Shown here piece after piece: positions 22,721 through 29,660 of a stretch of DNA of 30,487 bases. The stretch comes from Eubacterium limosum (GTDB taxonomy: Bacteria; Bacillota; Clostridia; Eubacteriales; Eubacteriaceae). Numbering within the stretch: the stretch's first letter is position 1; every line of letters starts with the position of its first letter. Below the pieces are notes generated by a model. The model was not told the origin of the DNA and made no database searches. It saw only the letters and a program-made list of their open reading frames with translations. Location: the NCBI GenBank assembly GCA_959020865.1, contig CAUEUD010000014.1, positions 1-30,487 of the forward strand. The letters are read 5' to 3'. The translations under genes were made by a program, and so were the position numbers.

Positions 22721-24253
22721 ATGGACCCGCAAAAAAACAAAATCCCCATTGATAAAACCATTTTTTTCGGCGCGCTGCTGCTCATGCTCCTGGTATCTGC
22801 GGCCTGCCTTGCCTTTCCGGAACAGGCGCTCTCTGTATCCGGTGTGCTCAGGAACTTTGTCATCACAAAATTTGACTGGTTTTTCCTGCTTTTCGGGCTG
22901 GGGGTGTTCATTGTCTGTATTGTGGTGGGCTGCAGCCGATTCGGCAAGATCCGCCTTGGCGGCGAGGGGGAACCGCCAGCTTACAGCTTCTACAGCTGGC
23001 TGGCCATGATTTTCTTTTCAGCCATCGGCTCGTCGGCCATCCTCTGGTCCGTGTGCGAGCCGCTGAATTATATTGCGTCGCCGCCCTTTGGCTATGAGCC
23101 CTACTCCCTTGAGGCTTTTAACATCGCCATTCCCTATGGCCTGTTTCACTGGGGGCCTGTAGCCTGGTCCTTTTACGCGCTGTCCGGACTGGTGGTCTCC
23201 TATTATTTTCTGGTGCTGAAGCGCAGAAACCTGAAAATATCCGGCGTGATGACTGACCTGATCGGTGAGAAGGCCGCGAAAGGCGTTCCGGGCAAAGCCA
23301 TTGACATCGTGACGATTTTTGCGACCTTCTGTACTTTTGCGCCGGCCCTCGGCTTAGGGGTGCCCCTGCTCTCAGTGCTCATCTGTAAGATTACCGGGCT
23401 GCCGGACACCACAGAGCTTCAGATCGCTGTGCTGGTGGTCTGGATGTTTATTTTCTCCATCAGCGTTTACCGTGGGCTGGACAAGGGCATCAAGATTCTC
23501 AGCGACATTAACATGTATCTGCTCATCGGCGTCATACTGTTTATCTTTTTTGCCAGCGGCGCCCGCACTATTCTGGCGGCTTCGGTCGAGGAATTCGGGA
23601 CTCTGCTCAGCAATTTTCTCCGCATGAACAGCTACAGCGACGTGTTCGGCGGCGGAACCTTTGCCCAGGACTGGACGGTTTTTTACTGGAGCTGGTGGGT
23701 GGCCTCGGTGCCCTTCATGGCTATTTTTATCGCCAGGGTATCCAAGGGGCGTACCGTCCGCGAACTGGTTTTCGGCATCATGGGCGCCGGCTCGGCTGGT
23801 ACCATGGCGATTTTCTGTGTGCTGGGAAACTATGCCCTCAAGCTGCAGAGCAGCGGCGTGGTGGATCTGGCAAAGATAAACGCCGAACAGGGGAGCAATT
23901 ACGCAGTGCTCGCCATGCTGGATCAGCTGCCCTTTAAAAACGTGATCATTGTGGGCGTGATCCTTCTGTACTTTGTTTTCCTGGCCACCTGTGTGGATTC
24001 CTGCGCCTTTACCATGGGCTGTATCGCGTCAAAGGAGATGACCGACATCAGCCAGCCGGCCCGCTGGAACCGCCTGTCCTGGTCTATCGCCATCGCCATT
24101 CTCGGCGTGGCAGTGCTGAAGCTCGGCGGCGGCATCAACGCCCTGCAGACCTTTGTCATTGTCGTGGGCCTGCCCTCAGCCATTCTGACCATCGCCATGA
24201 CTGTGCTGCTGTTCCGGTGGCTGAAAAAGAGAGAGATAAAAGAAAAGCCGTAA
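22721..24253 (+). CDS. BCCT-family transporter (betaine/carnitine/choline type)
   Basis: A 510-residue carrier of trimethylammonium compounds with about 12 membrane helices. The family's tryptophan-rich signature is clear at about residue 320 (YWSWWVASVPFMAIFIARVS, followed by KGRTVREL). The third-helix stretch reads AIGSSAILWSVCEPLNY rather than the GMGIG type of sodium-coupled betaine carriers, so an exchanger-like mode as in CaiT is possible; this is weak inference. The ATG at 22721 is chosen because similarity begins there and a GGAAGTGG site precedes it; the frame is open back to 22529, but that part translates a repeat and a terminator. Its place after an MttB homologue supports import of a quaternary amine for demethylation. 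Confidence 0.93.
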   Translation: MDPQKNKIPIDKTIFFGALLLMLLVSAACLAFPEQALSVSGVLRNFVITKFDWFFLLFGLGVFIVCIVVGCSRFGKIRLGGEGEPPAYSFYSWLAMIFFSAIGSSAILWSVCEPLNYIASPPFGYEPYSLEAFNIAIPYGLFHWGPVAWSFYALSGLVVSYYFLVLKRRNLKISGVMTDLIGEKAAKGVPGKAIDIVTIFATFCTFAPALGLGVPLLSVLICKITGLPDTTELQIAVLVVWMFIFSISVYRGLDKGIKILSDINMYLLIGVILFIFFASGARTILAASVEEFGTLLSNFLRMNSYSDVFGGGTFAQDWTVFYWSWWVASVPFMAIFIARVSKGRTVRELVFGIMGAGSAGTMAIFCVLGNYALKLQSSGVVDLAKINAEQGSNYAVLAMLDQLPFKNVIIVGVILLYFVFLATCVDSCAFTMGCIASKEMTDISQPARWNRLSWSIAIAILGVAVLKLGGGINALQTFVIVVGLPSAILTIAMTVLLFRWLKKREIKEKP

Positions 24254-24255
24254 GC

Positions 24256-24286
24256 TTCAACCCGTATCGCCGCGATACGGGTTGAA
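24256..24286. terminator. Hairpin after the BCCT gene (GTATCG stem family)
   Basis: TTCAACCCGTATCG (24256-24269), loop CCG, CGATACGGGTTGAA (24273-24286): a perfect 14-base stem three bases after the stop codon. It lacks a T-run, so termination may be weak or factor-dependent. Confidence 0.65.
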
Positions 24287-24340
24287 TTGCGTGGCAGGCA
24301 AATGTTAACATGGGGTGGTGAAGGGTTAAAGAGAGGATTG

Positions 24341-24420
24341 TTAATGGAAAATTGAGAATGGAAAATGGAAAATTCAGGTGCAAATCGGCCTTTGGCAGAT
24401 TTGATTGGATACGGCCTAGG
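24341..24420 (+). repeat. Dispersed palindromic element, family A copy 4 (partial)
   Basis: Starts TTAATGGAAAATTGAGAATG, then AAATTCAGGTGCAAATC, a CAAATCGGCC/GGCAGATTTG-like hairpin, and GGATACGGCC. The TTGATAG-type end is replaced by AATGGAAAA units, as in the copy at 26637-27002. The rest of the spacer to 24540 holds only a GGAACCACG/CGTGGTTCC hairpin (24459-24479); I see no gene there. Confidence 0.6.
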
Positions 24421-24543
24421 GCCATGGCTCCCGCATTATTGTCCACCGAGGTCTGTAGGGAACCACGCCCCGTGGTTCCGCGCCATTGGCGCCATCCTGG
24501 AGGTACAATACCCGCTTCGGCTTGTCCTTGTCTGCAGGCTCCC

Positions 24544-24576
24544 AACCCGTATCGCCACGATACGGGTTGTTTTTTT
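24544..24576 (+). terminator. Intrinsic terminator (GTATCG stem family) with an adjoining GGTACGGTCTG hairpin
   Basis: AACCCGTATCG (24544-24554), loop CCA, CGATACGGGTT (24558-24568), then GTTTTTTT. A degenerate GTACGGTCTGAAACGCGACGTAC hairpin, the stem family of 14909-14937, follows directly. No gene lies just upstream, so this unit looks carried in with the repeats. Confidence 0.8.
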
Positions 24577-24635
24577 CGGTACGGTCTGAAACGCGACGTA
24601 CTTCCAAAAACCACAGATAAATTTTTACCTTCCCA

Positions 24636-24675
24636 TTGACTTTTTCAAAGAATAGTTATACCCTATAGGGGTATA
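24636..24675 (+). promoter_or_regulatory. Promoter with CsoR-like palindromic operator for the metal ATPase
   Basis: TATACCC (24657-24663) and GGGTATA (24669-24675) form a palindrome around TATAG, closely resembling the TACCC...GGGTA sites of CsoR-family repressors. A TTGACT (24636-24641) lies 15 bases before TATACC (24657-24662), a short spacer, so the exact -10 is uncertain but overlaps the palindrome. Repressor binding would block the promoter. No csoR gene is in the window. Confidence 0.65.
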
Positions 24676-24695
24676 CAGTAAACGAGGAGGAAATC

Positions 24696-26624
24696 ATGAT
24701 GACTTGGCTAAAAGATGAAGAAAAAAGAACGGTTGCGGCCATGGTGATCTCAGCGCTGGCGCTGGGAATCCGTTTCGTGGCGGGCGACCGTCTGGCTTTT
24801 GATTTATCGTGGATTGCGGTTGTTTTATGCGGCCTGCCGATTATCATCGGTGCGGTGTCCGCAGTGATAAAAGCGTTTGACATCCGGGCGGATGTGCTGG
24901 TCTCCATCGCCATCATTGCCTCGGTGGCGATCGGTGAGGTTTTTGCAGCGGGCGAGATCGCAGTGATCATGACCCTTGGTGGTTACTTGGAGGAAAGGAC
25001 CGTGAATAAAGCCCGGAAGGGCATCGAGCGTCTGGTGGATCTGACGCCGGAAAAGGCCCGTGTGATGCGGGAGGACGTGGAAGTCGTCGTCGATGTGGAG
25101 GCCGTGGCAGTCGGCGAAGCAGTGCGTGTGCTGCCCGGAGAAAAAATACCCGTAGACGGTATCGTGCTCTGTGGCGATACGGCGGTGGACCAGTCCCTGA
25201 TGACTGGAGAATCCCTGCCGGTCGATAAGGAAAAGGGTGATGAGGTATTCTGCGGGACCATGAACCAGTTTGGGACAGTGGACATCCGCGTGACCAGGGC
25301 GGCTGAGGACAGCTCCCTGAAACGGATGATCCGTCTGGTGGCGTCGGCCGACGCGGGACGCGCGCCCATCGCGCACCTGGCAGACCGGTGGGCTACGGTC
25401 ATTGTGGTGCTGGCGCTGACTGCTGCCGTTGTCACTGGTCTGGTAACCGGAGAGATGACCCGCGCGGTCACCATCCTGGTAGTGTTCTGTCCCTGCGCGC
25501 TGGTGCTCGCCACGCCCACAGCCATCATGGCAGGGATCGGCAGCGCGGCTAAAAATGGAATTCTGATCCGGTCTGGCGATGCGCTGGAGCGGCTTGCGTC
25601 TGTGGACCGCATTGCCTTTGACAAAACCGGCACCATCACCTACGGAAAGCCCTGTGTGCGCGCTTTTGAGTGTGAGGAGGCGTGGGAAAAGAACGTGCTG
25701 CTCAAATGGACCGCAGCCGCCGAAGCCCGCTCAGAGCATCCACTCGGCAAAGCGGTCTCAGAACATTATGCCGAAGGCCATCCAGAGCCGCTGCCAGAAC
25801 CGTCGGAGTTTGTGATGCTGCCCGGCAAGGGCGTCTGCGCGGTGGTAGAGGGGCATGAAATCGCAGCTGGAAACCGAAAACTTCTGGACGCGATGGGTGT
25901 TTCGATGACGGAAAGCCTTGAAAAATCAGCGGAAAAATACCTGAGCGAGGGCGGCACCATTATTTATATCGCAGTGGATGGAAAAGCAGCGGGCTGCGCA
26001 GTGCTGGCAGATACCCTCCGCAACAATGCGCCGAATATGGTTGAAAAACTGAGGGCACAGGGGTTTAAAACTGCCCTGATTACCGGCGACCACCGGGCCG
26101 CGGCGCTTTATATGGCAGAGCGGGCCGGGATTGACACCGTTGAAGCCGACTGCCTGCCCGAGGATAAGATCGACGTGATCAAGCGGCTCCAGGGGAAGGC
26201 GCAGGAGAAGGTCTGTATGATCGGCGACGGCATCAACGACGCGCCGGCCCTGAAGACAGCTGACGTGGGCCTGGCCATGGGAGATATCGGCTCAGACATC
26301 GCCATGGACGCCGCTGACGCGGTGTTTGTGGGTGACGATGTGATGAAGGTGCCCTACCTGATGACCCTGTCCCGGAAAACCATGCGGACCATCCGCGTCA
26401 ATATTTTTCTGTCCCAGGCGCTCAACGCAGTGGCGGTAGTGCTGGCTATGACCGGGATCATGGGGCCGGTGGCCGGCGCGCTGGTCCACAATGTGGGCTC
26501 AGTGGCCGTCATCATCAGCTCAGCCATGCTGCTGAACTTTAGCGAAAAGCCGAATAAAGAGAACCGGGGACAGGCCTCCGGCAAGATGATGGATAAGATT
26601 TATCATGAGGCAGTGAAACGGTAG
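24696..26624 (+). CDS. Heavy-metal-translocating P1B-type ATPase
   Basis: Exports a transition metal ion across the membrane using ATP. The 642-residue protein has the metal-site CPC in the membrane (Cys265-Pro-Cys267, FCPCALVLATPTA), the actuator TGES (170-173), the phosphorylated Asp309 in DKTGTITYGKP, the P1B-specific HP at 348-349 (SEHPLGKAV) and GDGINDAP (about 510). The usual N-terminal metal-binding domain with CxxC is missing; the protein begins almost directly with membrane helices. The last helix pair reads ALVHNVGSVAVIISSAMLLN, which is not the classic copper-type ending, while the promoter palindrome is CsoR-like. The metal (Cu, Ni, Zn/Cd or Fe) is therefore left open. GAGGAGG precedes the ATG. 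Confidence 0.93.
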   Translation: MMTWLKDEEKRTVAAMVISALALGIRFVAGDRLAFDLSWIAVVLCGLPIIIGAVSAVIKAFDIRADVLVSIAIIASVAIGEVFAAGEIAVIMTLGGYLEERTVNKARKGIERLVDLTPEKARVMREDVEVVVDVEAVAVGEAVRVLPGEKIPVDGIVLCGDTAVDQSLMTGESLPVDKEKGDEVFCGTMNQFGTVDIRVTRAAEDSSLKRMIRLVASADAGRAPIAHLADRWATVIVVLALTAAVVTGLVTGEMTRAVTILVVFCPCALVLATPTAIMAGIGSAAKNGILIRSGDALERLASVDRIAFDKTGTITYGKPCVRAFECEEAWEKNVLLKWTAAAEARSEHPLGKAVSEHYAEGHPEPLPEPSEFVMLPGKGVCAVVEGHEIAAGNRKLLDAMGVSMTESLEKSAEKYLSEGGTIIYIAVDGKAAGCAVLADTLRNNAPNMVEKLRAQGFKTALITGDHRAAALYMAERAGIDTVEADCLPEDKIDVIKRLQGKAQEKVCMIGDGINDAPALKTADVGLAMGDIGSDIAMDAADAVFVGDDVMKVPYLMTLSRKTMRTIRVNIFLSQALNAVAVVLAMTGIMGPVAGALVHNVGSVAVIISSAMLLNFSEKPNKENRGQASGKMMDKIYHEAVKR

Positions 26625-26636
26625 GAAGGATTGTTC

Positions 26637-27002
26637 TAATGGAAAATGAGTGAACCCTTTTTCTGCCGAAAAAGCGATTAAAACAGCGGCCTACGGCCGC
26701 ATCGGATTGTCAGAAAACCGGAGAGACACAACCTTTTACCTAAGGAAGAAAAAAGCGTCCTGCGGGCACCGTCTTCACACGGATAACTTCTTCTACTAAA
26801 GGGGATGTTTGATCTTGCCGGTGTCCGGCTGTTCTGGTAAAGGGGCACGATTCCTGGCCGTTTACCAGAACGCCTGGACCTTTTTGCTTATCTGGATAAA
26901 AGGCAAAGTCTCGGGCTGTGCCACTTTTTTGACACGCTGCATTGGCCGCAGGTAGCATCTCATCAAATCTGCAAAACAGATTTGTACCATAATTTTCCAT
27001 TT
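26637..27002. repeat. Composite repeat: family A element split by a family B long form
   Basis: The ends are inverted: TAATGGAAAAT (26637-26647) and ATTTTCCATTTA (about 26992-27002). Next to the left end is the GAACCCTTTTTC/GAAAAAGCG hairpin of family A and a GCGGCC palindrome; next to the right end is its CAAATCTG/CAGATTTG hairpin. Between them sits the 190-base family B unit (26723-26912, minus sense) with a perfect 11-base stem GTTCTGGTAAA/TTTACCAGAAC (26831-26871). The order fits insertion of B into A near the GCGGCC segment. The remaining spacer to 27056 shows nothing. Confidence 0.65.
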
Positions 27003-27056
27003 AAAATACTCTTTTTAATTTTGCCTTCACTTTATAATTTTGCCAAAGCGCTGCCC

Positions 27057-28034
27057 TCACCGCAGCCGCAGGCTGACCTCGCCAGAGACGATGGACTGAA
27101 AGGAGCCATCGTCTTTTTTCAGGATCAGATGTCCCGCGTCATTGATGTCGCTGACCACGCCCTCCAGAGTTTCCCGGCCGTTCAGGATGGTAACCGGCTT
27201 TCCGATCACCATGGAGTGTTTCCGGTAGTCGGCCATGATGGCACCGGCCTCGGGAATGCAGGTGAGGCGGCTCAGGCGGTTGACCAGCTCGGCGGCCAGC
27301 CGGCTGCGGAGCTGCCCATCCGGCGCTTCCTTAAAGAGGGCGCCCGCCACTGACTGGAGCTCTTCGGGAAACCCCTGCTTTGGTTCGGTAAAATTGATCC
27401 CGGCGCCGAGGACAATGTAGTCAATATTCCCGGTTTCAAAGTCTGCGGCCGCCTCGGTGAGAATGCCGCAGATTTTTTTATCCTTTATATAGAGGTCGTT
27501 GACCCATTTGATCTCGGGCGCCAGGCCCGTCACGTCCGCGATGGCCTGGCGGATCAGAACGCTGGCGGCAATGGTGATGAAGAGGGACTGGCTGATGGCG
27601 GTGCCGGGCCGCAGAATAATGCTCAGATAAATCCCGGAGCCGTCGGGCGAAAAAAAGGCGCGTCCCATGCGCCCGCGTCCGCCGGTTTGAGATTCCGCGA
27701 TGATGACTGTGCCGTCTGGCGCCCCGGCCAGAGCCCGCTCTTTGCCAAAGCTGTTGGTGGAGTCAAGGGAAGGGTAGACCTCCAGACGGTCCGCCTGCGC
27801 CGGGTCCTTCAGCCAGGGCGCGATGGAGGCAGCGGAGAGAATATCGTTGCTTTTGCACAGCGTGTATCCCTGCCTGGTTTTAGATGTGATCTGGTAGCCC
27901 TTATCTCTGAGCCCCTTGATGGCCTTCCAGACAGCGCTCCGGGAAAGGTTCAGCTTTTCTGCCAGCGCTTCGCCGGATACAGGCTCGCCCCGGTTTTCCT
28001 CCAGTATTTTTAAAAGGTCGGTTTGTGTGGACAT
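27057..28034 (-). CDS. birA: Bifunctional biotin ligase / biotin operon repressor
   Basis: Attaches biotin to carboxylase carrier proteins through biotinyl-5'-AMP and, in this two-domain form, represses biotin genes. The 325-residue protein has an N-terminal winged helix (SGEALAEKLNLSRSAVWKAI, about 20-40) followed by the ligase domain with the nucleotide-binding loop GGRGRMGR (118-125), the catalytic lysine 176 in KWVND and a later GAGINF. A C-terminal SH3-like domain (about 280-325) completes the family plan. The ATG at 28034 is chosen because AAAGGAG lies eight bases upstream; an upstream in-frame ATG at 28094 falls inside the promoter. No biotin gene adjoins it. Confidence 0.95.
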   Translation of the reverse strand: MSTQTDLLKILEENRGEPVSGEALAEKLNLSRSAVWKAIKGLRDKGYQITSKTRQGYTLCKSNDILSAASIAPWLKDPAQADRLEVYPSLDSTNSFGKERALAGAPDGTVIIAESQTGGRGRMGRAFFSPDGSGIYLSIILRPGTAISQSLFITIAASVLIRQAIADVTGLAPEIKWVNDLYIKDKKICGILTEAAADFETGNIDYIVLGAGINFTEPKQGFPEELQSVAGALFKEAPDGQLRSRLAAELVNRLSRLTCIPEAGAIMADYRKHSMVIGKPVTILNGRETLEGVVSDINDAGHLILKKDDGSFQSIVSGEVSLRLR

Positions 28035-28064
28035 GGGCAGTTCTCCTTTATATTTGTTAGTCTT

Positions 28065-28094
28065 ATTATAAGATAGAAGAAAAGCAGCGGTCAA
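28065..28094 (-). promoter_or_regulatory. Promoter of birA
   Basis: On the minus strand, TTGACC (28094-28089) and a perfect TATAAT (28070-28065) are 18 bases apart, about 30 bases upstream of the start codon. Confidence 0.7.
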
Positions 28095-28312
28095 TGTAAG
28101 AATTCTCTGAGGGCAAAATATTGCGGTCTTTCGCGCTCAGAATCTTTAAATAAACCTTAAAAAGGTTACAGGAGTAAAAATATGACTTTTGTATTTAAAA
28201 GAGGAAAGGAAGTAAAAAAGGAATATTTTGCCATCAAATTAAAATGATTCTTAATTGTTGGACAATTTAATGCCTATTTCAGTCAAAATAATCTAAAATG
28301 TCAAAAATATGG

Positions 28313-28340
28313 TTAAAAAAGTGCACGTTTGTGTTATAAT
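28313..28340 (+). promoter_or_regulatory. Candidate promoter of the PocR sensor kinase operon
   Basis: A perfect TATAAT (28335-28340) follows TTAAAA (28313-28318) by 16 bases; the -35 is weak, which would fit an activated promoter. The AT-rich stretch from 28095 to 28312 shows no gene and no repeat that I can recognise. Confidence 0.5.
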
Positions 28341-28394
28341 ATTATTCAAACAAGAGTTTTTAAAGTAAGATCATTAAGATAAAGAGGTTAATCT

Positions 28395-29660
28395 ATGAGA
28401 GTCTTATTAAAAATCACAGATATCATCGATGTGGAAGTGCTGCAGAAAATTCAAGATTCTTTTTCAGATGCAACAGGCTTTGCGACCATCACCGTAGATT
28501 ACAAGGGAAACCCCATTACGGAATACAGTAATTTTTCCGGCTACTGCACCAAGGTGCGTGAGGACGCCAAGTGTCTCGAGTGCTGCTATCGTTCCGATGC
28601 TCACGGAGGCATTGAGTCTGCCCGCTCGGGAAAACCCTCGATCTATATCTGTCACGGAGGCCTCGTAGATTTAGCGGTTCCGATCATGGTCAAGGGGAAC
28701 TATCTGGGCGCCATTATGTCCGGGCAGGTCCGGATTGATGAAGAGGGGATGAAAAAGCTGCCTCTCGGTTCCGTTTCCGAGCTCACTGATTTCTCAGGCA
28801 ACCCGGAGCTTCAGAAGCTTTATGATCAGACGCTGGTGACCACGCTGAAGCAGGTTCACGCCGCTGCGGACCTTTTGTATACGATTGCCAATTATCTGGT
28901 TGAAAAGCAGATGATTCACATCATGCAGGAGGAGCTGCACAACAAGAACCTCGAGCTCATGGAAGAGGTCAAGCTGAGAAGTGAAGTGGAGGCTGCCCTC
29001 AAGGAGGCTGATCTCAAGGCGCTGCAGGCCCAGATCAATCCGCACTTCCTGTTCAATGTCCTCAATACCATCGGGCGTCTGGCCCTTCTTGAAAACGCCG
29101 AAAAGACCCAGGAGATGATCTATGCCTTTTCGGATATGATGCGTTATACTTTAAAAAAGGAAAACACCAATATCGTTACTTTGAAAGAAGAGGTTGAGCA
29201 TGTGCGGAATTACCTCTCGATTCAGAAAATGCGCCTGGGAGAGCGTCTGGATTATTCCATTCACATCGACGAGGACGCCGAAGAGGTGATGTGCCCCTTC
29301 ATGACGATCCAGCCTTTTGTGGAGAACGCGATCAATCATGCCATTGAACCCCATGCTGCCGGCGGCAAGGTGATGATCACCGGAGAACAGGACGGCGATA
29401 TCGTGACGGTCCGCATTATTGACGATGGAAAGGGAATCGCTCCGGAGTTGATTGAAAAGATCCTTGATGGCAACTACGACCCAGAGGCGCAGGGTAATGA
29501 CAAAAATACGGGTATTGGCATCAACAATGCCAATAAACGGCTAAAATATTATTATGGCCCTGAATTTGGTATTAAGATCAACAGTGAGGTTGGTAAAGGG
29601 ACTGAAGTGATGATTAAGATACCCCGTAAGGCATTATTAGGGAGAGGTTTAAATGTATAA
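28395..29660 (+). CDS. PocR-domain sensor histidine kinase (LytS/YesM-type catalytic core)
   Basis: A 421-residue sensor kinase for the response regulator that follows. Residues of about 5-165 form a PocR sensory domain with clustered cysteines Cys51, Cys60, Cys63, Cys64 and Cys86 (CTKVREDAKCLECCYRSDAH, then YICHGG). A coiled-coil linker (about 170-205) leads to the His_kinase box with His217 in QINPHFLFNVLNTI, and an ATPase domain with the N-box Asn311 (FVENAINHAI) and glycine motifs DDGKGIAPE and GIGINNANKRL. No membrane helix is present, so it senses in the cytoplasm. PocR domains bind small organic ligands in known cases; here the ligand is unknown. The stop codon overlaps the next gene by eight bases. 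Confidence 0.92.
   Translation: MRVLLKITDIIDVEVLQKIQDSFSDATGFATITVDYKGNPITEYSNFSGYCTKVREDAKCLECCYRSDAHGGIESARSGKPSIYICHGGLVDLAVPIMVKGNYLGAIMSGQVRIDEEGMKKLPLGSVSELTDFSGNPELQKLYDQTLVTTLKQVHAAADLLYTIANYLVEKQMIHIMQEELHNKNLELMEEVKLRSEVEAALKEADLKALQAQINPHFLFNVLNTIGRLALLENAEKTQEMIYAFSDMMRYTLKKENTNIVTLKEEVEHVRNYLSIQKMRLGERLDYSIHIDEDAEEVMCPFMTIQPFVENAINHAIEPHAAGGKVMITGEQDGDIVTVRIIDDGKGIAPELIEKILDGNYDPEAQGNDKNTGIGINNANKRLKYYYGPEFGIKINSEVGKGTEVMIKIPRKALLGRGLNV

Noticed and set aside
24352..24639. Small open frames on both strands between the BCCT and ATPase genes
   Set aside because: They translate repeats and terminator stems and have no recognisable protein features.
26740..27000. 86-codon minus-strand open frame
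   Set aside because: Lies wholly within the composite A/B repeat.
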